Positions 8,406 to 17,496 of a DNA stretch of 60,468 bases are shown in pieces. The position numbers and the translations under genes were made by a program. The notes beneath the pieces were generated by a model. The model was not told where the DNA came from. It saw nothing but the letters and a program-made list of their open reading frames with translations, and searched no databases. Positions within the stretch are counted from its first letter, which is position 1, and each line of letters starts with the position of its first letter. Source of the stretch: Enhydrobacter sp. (GTDB lineage: Bacteria > Pseudomonadota > Alphaproteobacteria > Reyranellales > Reyranellaceae); NCBI GenBank assembly GCA_026126105.1, contig JAHCJV010000029.1:1-60468 (forward strand), given 5' to 3'.

Positions 8406-8846
8406 ATGGCATTGTACGAGAACGTCTTCATTGCGCGTCAGGACGTCGCGACGACGCAGGTGGAGGCCCTGACCAAGCAGTTCACGGACCTGGTGGTCGC
8501 GAACGGCGGCACCGTCTCCAAGAACGAATATTGGGGGCTGCGCTCTCTCACCTTCCGCATCCAGAAGAACCGCAAGGGTCACTATACCCTTCTGAACATC
8601 GATGCGCCCGCCGCTGCCATCAAGGAGCTCGAGCGCACGATGTCGATCAACGAAGACATCATCCGTTACCTGACCGTGCGCGTGGACAGCCTCGAAGAAG
8701 GCCCCTCGGCGATCATGCAGCGCAGCAGCGAGAAGGCCGACCGGCCAAGCGGAGATCGCGGCGGCTGGTCCGACCGTCCGCCGCGCCGTGAGCGCCCGCG
8801 CTTCGGCGAGGATGCCCTCGGCTCCATCACGGGAGAAGAAGAATGA
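8406..8846 (+). CDS. rpsF: 30S ribosomal protein S6
   Basis: A 146-residue protein with the S6 fold signature: [13 protein letters not shown] at the start, [19 protein letters not shown] in the middle, and a region after [15 protein letters not shown] that is charged and glycine/arginine-rich. S6 binds 16S rRNA together with S18, encoded next. The start has a strong AAGGAG six bases upstream. Its stop overlaps the rpsR start by four bases (ATGA), which supports translational coupling. Confidence 0.97.
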   Translation: MALYENVFIARQDVATTQVEALTKQFTDLVVANGGTVSKNEYWGLRSLTFRIQKNRKGHYTLLNIDAPAAAIKELERTMSINEDIIRYLTVRVDSLEEGPSAIMQRSSEKADRPSGDRGGWSDRPPRRERPRFGEDALGSITGEEE

Positions 8847-9076
8847 GCGCCCAACGTCGTCCCTTCACCCGCCGCCGCAAGAGCTGTCCGTTCTCCGGCG
8901 CCAATGCCCCCAAGATCGATTACAAGGACGTTCGGCTGCTGCAGCGCTTCATTTCCGAGCGCGGCAAAATCGTGCCGAGCCGGATTTCGGCGGTGTCATC
9001 CAAGAAGCAGCGCGAGCTCGCCCAGGCGATCAAACGCGCCCGCTTCCTGGCGCTGCTCCCCTACGTCATCGCCTAG
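8843..9076 (+). CDS. rpsR: 30S ribosomal protein S18
   Basis: A 77-residue basic protein with the S18 features RRKSCPFSG near the start, [12 protein letters not shown] in the middle and the [13 protein letters not shown] segment near the end. It partners S6 on the small-subunit platform. It overlaps rpsF by four bases, and rplI starts 13 bases after its stop. Confidence 0.97.
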   Translation: MSAQRRPFTRRRKSCPFSGANAPKIDYKDVRLLQRFISERGKIVPSRISAVSSKKQRELAQAIKRARFLALLPYVIA

Positions 9077-9089
9077 GAAGGACTGCACC

Positions 9090-9731
9090 ATGCCGATGAA
9101 CCTCATCCTGCTGGAGCGAGTCCCCAAGCTCGGTCAGATGGGCGATGTCGTGAAGGTGAAGCCCGGCTTCGCCCGCAACTACCTGCTGCCCCAGAAGAAG
9201 GCCCTGCGCGCCACCAAGGACAACATCACCTACTTCGAATCGCAGCGTAAGGTTCTGGAGGCCCAGAACCTCGAGCGGCGGAGCGAAGCCGAAGCTGCCG
9301 CCGGCAAGATGAAGGACGTGAAAGTCACCCTCATCCGCCAGGCCTCCGAGTCGCTGCAACTTTACGGCTCGGTCACCTCGCGCGATATCGCCGACGCGGC
9401 CAATGTAGCCGGCGTCAAAATCGCGCGCAGTCAGGTCGAGCTCGACAAGCCGATCAAGACGCTCGGTGCCCACAAGATCCAGGTCCACCTCCATCCCGAG
9501 GTTGCAGTCGAGATCACGGCGCTGGTCGCGCGCTCGGCGGACGAGGCAGAGTTCCTCGGCAAGGGCGGCAAGCTGGTCGCCGAGAACGAGCGCGCCGCGA
9601 TGGAAGCGGCCGAGGCGGCGCAGCGCATGGCAGATCAAGCCGCTGCCCTGTTCGAAGCCAAGGCGGCCGCCGAAAGCGAGTCCGCTGACACCGCGACGCC
9701 GACCGAGCAAGAGCCCGCTGCCGAGAAATAG
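9090..9731 (+). CDS. rplI: 50S ribosomal protein L9
   Basis: A 213-residue protein. The N-terminal rRNA-binding domain is classical (ILLERVPKLGQMGD, VKVKPGFARNYLLPQ), followed by the long connecting helix and the C-terminal domain. About 45 residues beyond the usual end form an Ala/Glu-rich tail, common in alphaproteobacterial L9. I start at the ATG at 9090, preceded by AAGGA and followed directly by family sequence; the frame is open further upstream but inside rpsR. A terminator follows. Confidence 0.97.
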   Translation: MPMNLILLERVPKLGQMGDVVKVKPGFARNYLLPQKKALRATKDNITYFESQRKVLEAQNLERRSEAEAAAGKMKDVKVTLIRQASESLQLYGSVTSRDIADAANVAGVKIARSQVELDKPIKTLGAHKIQVHLHPEVAVEITALVARSADEAEFLGKGGKLVAENERAAMEAAEAAQRMADQAAALFEAKAAAESESADTATPTEQEPAAEK

Positions 9732-9762
9732 CGCGCCCTCTCTTGGGCACTGCGAGCGCTGC

Positions 9763-9803
9763 AAACGCATGCCGTCGCCCCGCGATGGCATGCGTTTTCG
9801 TTT
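9763..9803 (+). terminator. Rho-independent terminator after rplI
   Basis: AAACGCATGCC (9763-9773) pairs perfectly over 11 bp with GGCATGCGTTT (9787-9797) across a 13-base loop. The descending arm ends in a T-rich run (TTTTCGTTT). It closes the rpsF-rpsR-rplI operon only 10-15 bases before the next gene's start codon. Confidence 0.75.
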
Positions 9804-9812
9804 GAGCAGGCG

Positions 9813-11441
9813 ATGATCTGGCGGATGGGCGCGATCGTCACGGCGGCGCTGGTGGCGCTGCCGCTGGTCGGCCTCGCCTCCAGCCTGCTCGTCGGCCGGG
9901 CCGACATGTGGCGACATCTCGCCCAGACACAGCTGGAAGAGATCTTCGCCAACACCGCCGTGCTGTTGCTGGGCGTCGGTGTGGGCACGACGGTAATCGG
10001 CACCGCCACGGCCTGGCTCGTCACCATGCATCGCTTTCCCTTCAGCCGAACGCTCGAATGGGGCCTGATCCTGCCCCTCGTGCTGCCGACCTATATCGTC
10101 GGCTACGCCTACGCCGACCTGCTGGCTTTCGCCGGCCCCCTGCAAAGCGGCCTCCGCGCAGTCACCGGCTGGGGGCGGATGGATTACTGGTTTCCGGAGC
10201 CCTCCTCTGCGTCCGGCGTCGCGGCGCTCTTCACCCTCGTGCTCTATCCCTACGTCTATCTTGCCGCCCGCGCTGCGTTTCTTGCCCAATCGCAGCCGCT
10301 CCTCGATGCCAGTCGCATCCTCGGCAGCGGCCCATGGCGCACGTTCTGCGCCGTGGGCTTGCCGATGGCGCGTCCGGCGATCGCCGCGGGAACGGCCCTG
10401 GCGCTGTTCGAGGCATTGGCGGACTTTGCTACCGTCCAGTATTACGGCGTTCCGACCTTCACCACGGCGATCTATCGAATCTGGTTCGGCATGGGCGACC
10501 GCGAGGGCGCCGCCCAGGTTGCCGTGGTCCTGCTCGCCATTGCGGTGCTGCTGATCCTGCTCGAGCGCCGCTCGCGCGGCCGCGCGCGCTACCACGTCGC
10601 GTCGAACCTGCGCGAGGGTACCGATCCGAGCGATCTGACGGGCTGGCGCGCCGCTGCAGCCAGCATCGCGTGCCTCCTGCCGGTGCTGCTGGGCTTTGCT
10701 GTTCCCGCGACGCATCTCCTGCAGCTTGCCTCCCGCTCAGGCGTGCCGCTCGCGGCACCGGCCTTCCTGCGCGATGCAATGCACAGCCTGATGCTGGCAA
10801 CCGTTGCCGCCGTCGTGATCGCGGCGCTCGGGCTGTTCCTCGCCTATGCGGGGCGTCTCGTCCGCCGGCGACGATTCAATCGGATGATCGAGTTCGCCAC
10901 TCTCGGCTACGCCATTCCGGGCGCCGTCATCGCCGTCGGCATTCTTCTGCCCCTGACCGCCGCCGACCGGCTGCTCGGGGAGGCGGCGAACGGCCTTTTC
11001 GGTCTCTCCGTCGGCCTCTTGCTGAGCGGCACGCCGGTCGCGTTGCTGCTGGCCTACACGGTCCGCTTCCTGGCGGTCGGCTTTGCCAACATCGCGCCGG
11101 GACTGGCGGCGATAGACCCGGCGATGGACGCGAGCGCGCGAATCCTGGGCGCGCGCCCGTCGGTGATATTGCGGCGCATCCATCTGCCCTTGTTACGCGG
11201 ACCGGCAATCACCGCGGCAATCGTAGCCTTTGTCGAGGTGCTGAAGGAATTGCCGGCAACCTTGCTGATCCGGCCATTCAATTTCGACACGCTGGCCGTC
11301 GGAGTCTATCGATACGCTTCCGACGAGCGCCTGGCCGAAGCGGCGACCGGCGCCATGGTCATCGTCGCCGCCTCGCTGATTCCCGTGATCCTGCTGAGCC
11401 GCTCGATCGCGGCGGCTACTTCCAGCCCGCGCGGTCCATGA
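9813..11441 (+). CDS. ABC transporter permease, iron(III)-type (FbpB-like), two fused permease domains
   Basis: A 542-residue inner-membrane protein with about twelve hydrophobic segments in two repeats. Each half carries the cytoplasmic EAA-like loop that contacts the ATPase (DASRILGSGPWRTFCAVGLPMARP near residue 165; DASARILGARPSVILRRIHLP near 440). FbpB/AfuB-type iron permeases have this fused layout, often with the second half noted by LKELPATLLIRPFNFDTL, also present. The partner binding protein is encoded convergently, with the last 26 bases shared. No ATPase gene is adjacent. The ATG lies immediately past the rplI terminator. Confidence 0.88.
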   Translation: MIWRMGAIVTAALVALPLVGLASSLLVGRADMWRHLAQTQLEEIFANTAVLLLGVGVGTTVIGTATAWLVTMHRFPFSRTLEWGLILPLVLPTYIVGYAYADLLAFAGPLQSGLRAVTGWGRMDYWFPEPSSASGVAALFTLVLYPYVYLAARAAFLAQSQPLLDASRILGSGPWRTFCAVGLPMARPAIAAGTALALFEALADFATVQYYGVPTFTTAIYRIWFGMGDREGAAQVAVVLLAIAVLLILLERRSRGRARYHVASNLREGTDPSDLTGWRAAAASIACLLPVLLGFAVPATHLLQLASRSGVPLAAPAFLRDAMHSLMLATVAAVVIAALGLFLAYAGRLVRRRRFNRMIEFATLGYAIPGAVIAVGILLPLTAADRLLGEAANGLFGLSVGLLLSGTPVALLLAYTVRFLAVGFANIAPGLAAIDPAMDASARILGARPSVILRRIHLPLLRGPAITAAIVAFVEVLKELPATLLIRPFNFDTLAVGVYRYASDERLAEAATGAMVIVAASLIPVILLSRSIAAATSSPRGP

Positions 11442-12447
11442 TCTTGAGCGCCTCCGCGTTGTTCTGTGCGTAGACGCGGGCGTTGAGCTGGTCCTCCTTG
11501 AAGGTGCCGAGCGACTTGAGCTCGGGCGACAGCTCGACGCCGGCCGCCACCGGGTACTCGGAGTTGCCCTCGGCGAAGTAGCGCTGCGCCTGTACCGACA
11601 CCAGATACTCGAGGAACTTCACCGCCGCGGCCCGGTTCGGCGCGTGCCGCGCGATCGCGCCGCCGCTGATGTTCACGTGCGTTCCACGGTCGGCCTGATT
11701 CGGGAACACGACGCCCACCTTGGCGGCAACCTCGCGGTCCGCCTCCTTCTTCGAGCGCAGCAGATTGGCGAAATAATAGGTGTTGGCCAGGCAGAGGTCG
11801 GCCTCGCCCGTGGCGACCGCCTTGATCTGGTCGGTATCGCCGCCGCGCGGGGCACGCGCGAGATTGGTCGCAATGCCTTTGGCCCATTGCTCGGTCTTCT
11901 CGGGTCCGAGGGCGGCAAGCAGCGAGCCGGTCAGCGACTGGTTGTAGATGTGCCCCGAGGTGCGAACGAGCAGCCGTCCCTTCCACTTGGGGTCCGCCAG
12001 GCTCTCGTACGTCGGCACCTCGGAGGGCTGCACGTTGGCCTTGTTGTAGAAGATGACGCGCGCGCGCTTGGAAAAGCCAAACCAGTTGCCGTCAGGATCG
12101 CGCAGATGCGCCGGGACTGTATCGACGAGAACCTTTGAGGAAGCCGGCTGCAGCAGCCCCATCTGGCGAGCCCGCTCGATGCGGCCCGCATCGGTGGTGA
12201 TGAAGACGTCGCAGGGGCTCTTGTCGCCCTCGGCCCGCAGCCGCTCGACCAGCGGGTCGGGCTCGGCATCGACACGATTGATCTTGATACCCGTAAGATC
12301 GGCGAAATTTCCGTAAAGCGCCTCGTCCGTGTTGTAGTGACGGGCTGAATAGAGGTTCAGCGGGCCGGCCTGCGCGGTCGATTGCCCGGCAGTCATCGCT
12401 CCTACGCCAAACGCCAGTCCCGAAGTCATAAGGACGCGACGCTTCAT
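11416..12447 (-). CDS. Iron(III) ABC transporter substrate-binding protein
   Basis: A 343-residue periplasmic protein with a signal peptide (MKRRVLM, then a hydrophobic/alanine stretch to about residue 27). Mature sequence starts LNLYSARHYNTDE, typical of FutA/FbpA/IdiA iron binders, and the paired tyrosines in NTYYFANLL are the family's iron ligands. Start chosen at 12447, where the signal peptide begins; the frame is open upstream without homology. It is tail to tail with its likely permease and overlaps it by 26 bases, an unusual split of a transporter over two strands. Confidence 0.9.
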   Translation of the reverse strand: MKRRVLMTSGLAFGVGAMTAGQSTAQAGPLNLYSARHYNTDEALYGNFADLTGIKINRVDAEPDPLVERLRAEGDKSPCDVFITTDAGRIERARQMGLLQPASSKVLVDTVPAHLRDPDGNWFGFSKRARVIFYNKANVQPSEVPTYESLADPKWKGRLLVRTSGHIYNQSLTGSLLAALGPEKTEQWAKGIATNLARAPRGGDTDQIKAVATGEADLCLANTYYFANLLRSKKEADREVAAKVGVVFPNQADRGTHVNISGGAIARHAPNRAAAVKFLEYLVSVQAQRYFAEGNSEYPVAAGVELSPELKSLGTFKEDQLNARVYAQNNAEALKIMDRAGWK

Positions 12448-12460
12448 GATGGCCTCCAAC

Positions 12461-12523
12461 TGCAAGTGATTGTCAGTAGTGCTGCACTTAGCATTCCCGC
12501 CACGCGACTGCAAATGGCTCGCA
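12461..12523 (-). promoter_or_regulatory. Two Fur/Mur-like operators before the iron-binding protein gene
   Basis: Two imperfect 7-1-7 dyads begin TGCAA: 12461-12475 (five of seven positions mirrored) and 12509-12523 (four of seven). A further inverted repeat GCTC-N4-GAGC overlaps the second. Alphaproteobacterial Fur/Mur sites often carry TGCAAAT half-sites. Given the gene downstream, iron-dependent repression is plausible; the match is loose. Confidence 0.3.
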
Positions 12524-12671
12524 TGAGCAATGCAAGCGTTTGTCCCGTAGCTGCACGAATTTTTGGCGTCGCCACATCTTGAATGCATTTGGGGGGTTCG
12601 CATTTAAGGCGAAATTATGAAATCATTCAGGGCGGTGTTGGCAGTTCCGACCGAGCTACGGGGGGTCAACG

Positions 12672-13910
12672 ATGTTGTTGGCAAGGGTTCTTTCCCGCGT
12701 TCTGGGGGAAGGGCAGCTGACCATAATCGACGCGGCCGGCCAGGCGCATTGTATTCGGGGCGCCAAGGAAGGCCCGTCCGTAACCATGCGGGTGCATTCG
12801 TGGTGGACAGGCATGCGCCTCGTTCTCCATCCCCGTCTTGCCTTCGGCGAAGCCTACATGGAGGGCAAGCTCACCGTCGAAAACGGCGACATTTACGCGT
12901 TGCTCGATCTTCTGGGCCGCAACATTGCGGCGATCGACGCTACGCCGTTCGTCCGCTGGTCCTATTTCTGCCAACGCACGATCCGCTGGCTCGAACAGTA
13001 CAATCCCGTGGGCAAGGCGCAGCGCAACGTGGCGCATCACTACGATCTGAACGGGCAGCTCTACGATTTCTTCCTCGACCGGGACCGGCAGTATTCCTGC
13101 GCCTATTTCAAGAACGGTGACGAGCCGCTCGAGCAGGCTCAGACGGACAAGAAGCAGCACATCGCTGCCAAGATGCTGCTGCAACCCGGCCAGAAGGTGC
13201 TCGACATCGGCTCGGGCTGGGGCGGCCTGGGCTTGTTCCTCGGCCAGCAGTACGGCGTCGACGTGACGGGAGTCACGCTTTCAACGGAGCAACACAACGT
13301 CTCGAGCCGCCGTGCGCTCGAGGGCGGCCTCGCCGACAAGGTGCGGTTCAAGCTGCTCGACTACCGTCAGGAGCCCGACCGGTACGACCGCATCGTCTCG
13401 GTTGGAATGTTCGAGCATGTCGGCGTCGCGCACTATGTCGAGTACTTCAGCAAGGTGAAGGCGTTGCTCAAGGACGACGGTGTCATGGTGCTTCACGCCA
13501 TCGGCCGCATGGAACCGCCCGGCGCGACCAATACCTGGCTCAAGAAGTACATCTTCCCGGGCGGCTACACGCCTGCCCTGTCCGAGGTGATGGCGGCGAT
13601 CGAGAAAGTCGGGCTCTGGGTCACCGATGTCGAGATCCTGCGCCTTCATTATGCCGAAACGCTGCGCCACTGGCGCCAACGGTTCCTTGCCAATCGCGAG
13701 CGGGTCAAGCAGCAGGTCGGCTATGATGAGCGTTTCTGCCGCATGTGGGAATTCTATCTCGCCGGCTGCGAGATCTCCTTCCGGTACATGAACCAGATGG
13801 TTTTCCAGATTCAGCTCGCCCGTCGACAGGACGCCGTCCCCTTGACCCGCGACTACATACTGGACGCCGAGCGCGGTATGGCGGTCGGTCGGTCGATGGC
13901 CGCCGAATAA
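12672..13910 (+). CDS. cfa: Cyclopropane-fatty-acyl-phospholipid synthase family methyltransferase
   Basis: A 412-residue protein that uses S-adenosylmethionine to add a methylene or methyl group to unsaturated phospholipid acyl chains. Motif I of the SAM site is VLDIGSGWGGLGLF near residue 178; VAHHYDLNGQLYDFFLD near 118 and YSCAYF near 139 are hallmarks of the CFA family, as is the VGMFEHVG segment. Length is in the usual range. It stands alone with a 225-base upstream gap shared with the divergent iron-binding protein gene. Related SAM-dependent lipid methylases are possible. Confidence 0.9.
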   Translation: MLLARVLSRVLGEGQLTIIDAAGQAHCIRGAKEGPSVTMRVHSWWTGMRLVLHPRLAFGEAYMEGKLTVENGDIYALLDLLGRNIAAIDATPFVRWSYFCQRTIRWLEQYNPVGKAQRNVAHHYDLNGQLYDFFLDRDRQYSCAYFKNGDEPLEQAQTDKKQHIAAKMLLQPGQKVLDIGSGWGGLGLFLGQQYGVDVTGVTLSTEQHNVSSRRALEGGLADKVRFKLLDYRQEPDRYDRIVSVGMFEHVGVAHYVEYFSKVKALLKDDGVMVLHAIGRMEPPGATNTWLKKYIFPGGYTPALSEVMAAIEKVGLWVTDVEILRLHYAETLRHWRQRFLANRERVKQQVGYDERFCRMWEFYLAGCEISFRYMNQMVFQIQLARRQDAVPLTRDYILDAERGMAVGRSMAAE

Positions 13911-14013
13911 CCCCCATTGTTGTTCTGCTTCGTTGGGGATAAAAATCAGTGGACACTTTTTGTCTCGCGTATCCGAGCTGTTCGTCCCCTCTCCAAAATG
14001 GCAAAGGCTCTGA

Positions 14014-15540
14014 ATGGAGCCGCAACAAGACAAAGAGACAAAGTCGCGCAACGTCGTCCGATTGGAGACGGTCCGCGAGCCGCCGCATAACTTCGAAGCG
14101 GAACAGGCGCTGCTCGGGTCGATCCTGGTCAACAACGCCGCCTATCAGCGTGTCGCGGAATTCCTGAAGGGCGAGCACTTCGCCGACCCTGTGCATGGCA
14201 AGCTGTTCGACGCCCTCGCCCGTCTCATCGAGCGCGGCCAGGTCGTGAGCGCGGTCACGCTGAAGACCTACATCGAGCACGACGAAGACATCAAGGCAGT
14301 CGGCGGTCCGGCCTACATCGCCCAGCTCGCGTCGGCTTCGGTTCATGTCATCGATGCCGGCGACTTCGGCCGCATCGTCCACGACCTCTATCTGCTGCGC
14401 CAGCTGATCGATCTCGGCCAGGACGTCGTCAACAGCGCCTTCAAGCCGACGCTCGAGGAAAGCGCGCTGGAGCAGATCGAGATCGCCGAGAAGAAGCTCT
14501 ACGACCTCGCAAGCGTCGGCCAGACCGAAGGCGGCTTCAAGCCGTTCCGCGCCGCGCTGACCGAAGCGATGGTCGCGGCCGAGGCGGCGTACAACCGGGC
14601 GGGCCAGCTCACCGGCGTGGCGACCGGCCTGAGCCAGCTCGACATGCTCCTGGGCGGGTTGCACAAGTCGGATCTGCTGATCCTGGCTGGCCGCCCGTCG
14701 ATGGGAAAGACGGCGCTCGCGACCAACATCGCGTTCAATGCCGCCAAGGCTTATCGCGAGGCCATCGTGGACGGCGTGCCGAAAGCCGTCGATGGAGCGG
14801 TCGTGGGTTTCTTCTCGCTCGAGATGTCGTCCGAGCAGCTCGCCACGCGCATGCTCTCGGAGCAGGCCGAGATCCCCTCGGAGAAGATCCGCAAGGGCGA
14901 GCTGATCAGCAGCCACTTCGACAAGGTGCTCGAGATCAGCCGCGAGCTCGAGCATCTCAATTTCTTCATCGACGACACGCCGGCGCTCAGCATCGCCGCC
15001 TTGCGCACCCGAGCCCGTCGTCTGAAACGCACGCACGGGCTCGGACTGCTGATCGTCGACTACCTCCAGCTCCTCTCGCCCTCGGGCAGATCGCGCCAGG
15101 AGAATCGCGTGCAGGAGGTCTCGGAGATCACCCGAGGACTCAAGACGCTGGCCAAGGAGCTCGACGTGCCGGTGCTTGCGCTGTCGCAGCTCAGCCGCGC
15201 CGTCGAGCAGCGCGAGGACAAGCGGCCGCAGCTCGCCGACCTGCGCGAGTCGGGTTCGATCGAGCAGGACGCCGACGTCGTGATGTTCGTCTATCGCGAG
15301 GAATACTACCTCACGCGCGCCGAACCGGCGCGGCGCGCCGAGGAGAGCGATCAGAAATTCAACGAGCGCCATGACGACTGGAAGCAGCGCTGCGAGCGAA
15401 CCTACGGCAAGGCGGAGGTGATCGTGGCCAAGCAGCGCCATGGCCCGACCGGCATCGTGCGGCTGTCCTTCGAGGGGCAGTACACGAAATTCGGCAATCT
15501 GGAAGCCGACGACGATGGGCCGGGGCCCGTCTTCGAGTAG
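14014..15540 (+). CDS. dnaB: Replicative DNA helicase
   Basis: A 508-residue hexameric helicase for the replication fork. The N-terminal domain starts PPHNFEAEQALLGSIL (primase-interacting), Walker A is GRPSMGKTAL near residue 229, and Walker B is LLIVDYLQLL. The ALSQLSRAVEQR segment and the conserved FFSLEMSSEQL are present, and no intein interrupts the gene. The stop codon lies in a 13-base sequence repeated just behind it. It leads the block dnaB-alr-mlaE-mlaF-radA-cvpA-purF. Confidence 0.97.
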   Translation: MEPQQDKETKSRNVVRLETVREPPHNFEAEQALLGSILVNNAAYQRVAEFLKGEHFADPVHGKLFDALARLIERGQVVSAVTLKTYIEHDEDIKAVGGPAYIAQLASASVHVIDAGDFGRIVHDLYLLRQLIDLGQDVVNSAFKPTLEESALEQIEIAEKKLYDLASVGQTEGGFKPFRAALTEAMVAAEAAYNRAGQLTGVATGLSQLDMLLGGLHKSDLLILAGRPSMGKTALATNIAFNAAKAYREAIVDGVPKAVDGAVVGFFSLEMSSEQLATRMLSEQAEIPSEKIRKGELISSHFDKVLEISRELEHLNFFIDDTPALSIAALRTRARRLKRTHGLGLLIVDYLQLLSPSGRSRQENRVQEVSEITRGLKTLAKELDVPVLALSQLSRAVEQREDKRPQLADLRESGSIEQDADVVMFVYREEYYLTRAEPARRAEESDQKFNERHDDWKQRCERTYGKAEVIVAKQRHGPTGIVRLSFEGQYTKFGNLEADDDGPGPVFE

Positions 15541-15556
15541 CTCCGTCTTCGAGTAG
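15528..15556 (+). repeat. 13-base direct duplication spanning the dnaB stop codon
   Basis: CGTCTTCGAGTAG occurs at 15528-15540 and again at 15544-15556, separated by CTC. The first copy encodes the last residues VFE and the TAG. The second copy falls in the gap before alr and would re-supply the same ending. Confidence 0.85.
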
Positions 15557-15565
15557 GATGATCCG

Positions 15566-16720
15566 ATGTCCCTGTCCGCCGACAACGACGCGACGCGCCG
15601 GGCCGGCGCCATCCTCACGGTCGACCTTGCCAACATCGCGGCCAACTGGCGCGGATTGCGCGATGCCGGCCGTGCGGACGGCAAGCCGATAGACTGCGCT
15701 GCGGTGGTCAAGGCCGACGCCTACGGCACCGGTGCCGCCATCGTCGGGCCGCGCCTGGCCGCCGAGGGCTGCCGCCAGTTCTTCGTCGCCCAGATCGAGG
15801 AAGGCATCGCCCTGCGCCGCGTGCTGCCCGAGCATCCGATCCATGTGCTGAACGGGCTGCTGCCGGGCACCGAGGCCGACTTCGTGGAGTTCGGCATCAC
15901 GCCGGTGCTCAATCATCTCGGCCAGCTCAACGCGTGGCGCGCCGCCGCCCAGCGCTTCAACCGCCCGCTCGACGCGGTGATCCATATCGATACCGGGATG
16001 CACCGCCTGGGCTTCAGCCCCGAGGAAGCGCAGGTGCTGTCCAACGAGCGTGGCCGCCTGCGCGGCCTGCGGCTGGCGCTGATCATGAGCCACCTCGTGG
16101 CATCGGAGGAGCAGGCCAATCCGATCAACGGCGAGCAGCTCGCGCGCTTCCGCAGCTTCGTGCGCACGATGCCCGGCGCGCCGGCGTCGCTGGCGAACTC
16201 GTCGGGAATATTCCTCGGTCCCGACTACCATTTCGACCTCCTGCGGCCGGGTGCGTCTCTCTATGGCATCAATCCGCTGCCCGGCCAGCCGAACCCGATG
16301 CTGCCGACGGTGACGCTCCATGCACGCATCCTGCAGGTCCGTCGAATTGACGCTCTCCAGACCGTTGGATACGGTGCTGCATGGCGGTCGGCCCGGCCCA
16401 GTCGTGTCGCCACGATTGCACTTGGATATGCCGACGGCTATTTCCGCACGCTCATCAACCGCACGCACGTGCATCTTGCCGGGCATAAAGTGCCCGTGAT
16501 CGGCCGCATCTCAATGGACCTCGTGACGATCGACGTGACCGATGTGCCGGAGGCCGAGAGCCAGCCTGGGGCGCCGGTCGAGATTCTCGGGCCCCACCTG
16601 ACGACCGACGACCTCGCCGACCATGCCCGGACCAACGCCTACGAGGTGATGACCGCGCTCGGCCGGCGCTACGCACGCGTCTACCTCGATGCCGGAGTCG
16701 ACACGGGGCCGGCGGCGTGA
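15566..16720 (+). CDS. alr: Alanine racemase
   Basis: A 384-residue PLP enzyme that interconverts L- and D-alanine for peptidoglycan. The lysine that binds PLP is in VVKADAYGTGA near residue 50. The second catalytic residue is the tyrosine in VGYGAAWR near 270, and GRISMDLVTIDVT near the C-terminus is a family signature. ATG at 15566 is 25 bases after the dnaB stop, with GGATGA upstream. It overlaps the next gene by four bases (GTGA). Confidence 0.96.
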   Translation: MSLSADNDATRRAGAILTVDLANIAANWRGLRDAGRADGKPIDCAAVVKADAYGTGAAIVGPRLAAEGCRQFFVAQIEEGIALRRVLPEHPIHVLNGLLPGTEADFVEFGITPVLNHLGQLNAWRAAAQRFNRPLDAVIHIDTGMHRLGFSPEEAQVLSNERGRLRGLRLALIMSHLVASEEQANPINGEQLARFRSFVRTMPGAPASLANSSGIFLGPDYHFDLLRPGASLYGINPLPGQPNPMLPTVTLHARILQVRRIDALQTVGYGAAWRSARPSRVATIALGYADGYFRTLINRTHVHLAGHKVPVIGRISMDLVTIDVTDVPEAESQPGAPVEILGPHLTTDDLADHARTNAYEVMTALGRRYARVYLDAGVDTGPAA

Positions 16721-17496
16721 CCATTCCCTTCGTCACCCAGTTGGGCCGCCTCACGCTGGCGTTGCTGGCGACGATCGGTGCCGTCACCTCCTTCGCGGGA
16801 CGGGCGATCCGCCACGGCGTCCAGCCGCCCTATTATCGCCAGCAAATCCTGCGACAGATGCTGGAGATCGGCTACTACTCGCTGCCCGTCGTCGGCCTCA
16901 CCGCGATCTTCACCGGCATGGTGCTGGCCCTGCAGAGCTACACCGGCTTCGCGCGCTTCTCCGCCGAGTCGGCGATTCCCAACGTCGTGGTCGTCTCGCT
17001 GACCCGCGAGCTCGGTCCGGTGCTGGCCGGCCTGATGGTCGCAGGCCGGGTCGGCGCGGCGATGGCCGCCGAGATCGGCACCATGCGCGTAACCGAGCAG
17101 ATCGACGCGCTCACCACCTTGTCGACCGATCCGTTCAAATACCTCGTGGCACCGCGGCTGATCGCCGGCATCCTCACCCTGCCGGTCCTGGTCCTGATCG
17201 CCGACATCATCGGCGTGCTCGGCGGCTTCCTCGTCGGCGTCTACAAGCTCGACTTCAACGACGCCACCTACTTGCGCAACACCGTCGACTTCCTGCAGTT
17301 CCAGGACGTGTTCTCGGGCCTGGTGAAGGCGGCAGTCTTCGGCTTCCTGATCACGCTGATGGGCTGCTACCACGGCTACACCTCGAAGGGCGGCGCGCAG
17401 GGCGTCGGCGCAGCTACCACCAACGCCGTGGTCTCCGCCTCGATCCTGATCCTGACCTTCAACTACTTCATCACCGAAGCCTTCTTCGCCCGGTGA
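16717..17496 (+). CDS. mlaE: Phospholipid-trafficking ABC permease MlaE
   Basis: A 259-residue inner-membrane protein of the MlaE/YrbE family with about six hydrophobic segments. The family core GMVLALQSYTGF, followed by TRELGPVLAGLMVAGRVGAAMAAEIGTM, is clear from about residue 66. It starts with GTG overlapping the alr stop, and its own stop shares one base with the mlaF start, so these are translationally coupled. MlaE with MlaF moves phospholipids between membranes. The usual third gene, encoding the MCE-domain protein MlaD, is not here. Confidence 0.93.
   Translation: MTIPFVTQLGRLTLALLATIGAVTSFAGRAIRHGVQPPYYRQQILRQMLEIGYYSLPVVGLTAIFTGMVLALQSYTGFARFSAESAIPNVVVVSLTRELGPVLAGLMVAGRVGAAMAAEIGTMRVTEQIDALTTLSTDPFKYLVAPRLIAGILTLPVLVLIADIIGVLGGFLVGVYKLDFNDATYLRNTVDFLQFQDVFSGLVKAAVFGFLITLMGCYHGYTSKGGAQGVGAATTNAVVSASILILTFNYFITEAFFAR

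Noticed and set aside
13911..14013. Weak hairpin after cfa as a terminator
   Set aside because: Only five base pairs (CCCCA/TGGGG) with a long loop and no clean T run.
13705..15711. A 668-codon minus-strand open frame
   Set aside because: Antisense to cfa and dnaB, with no recognisable protein features.
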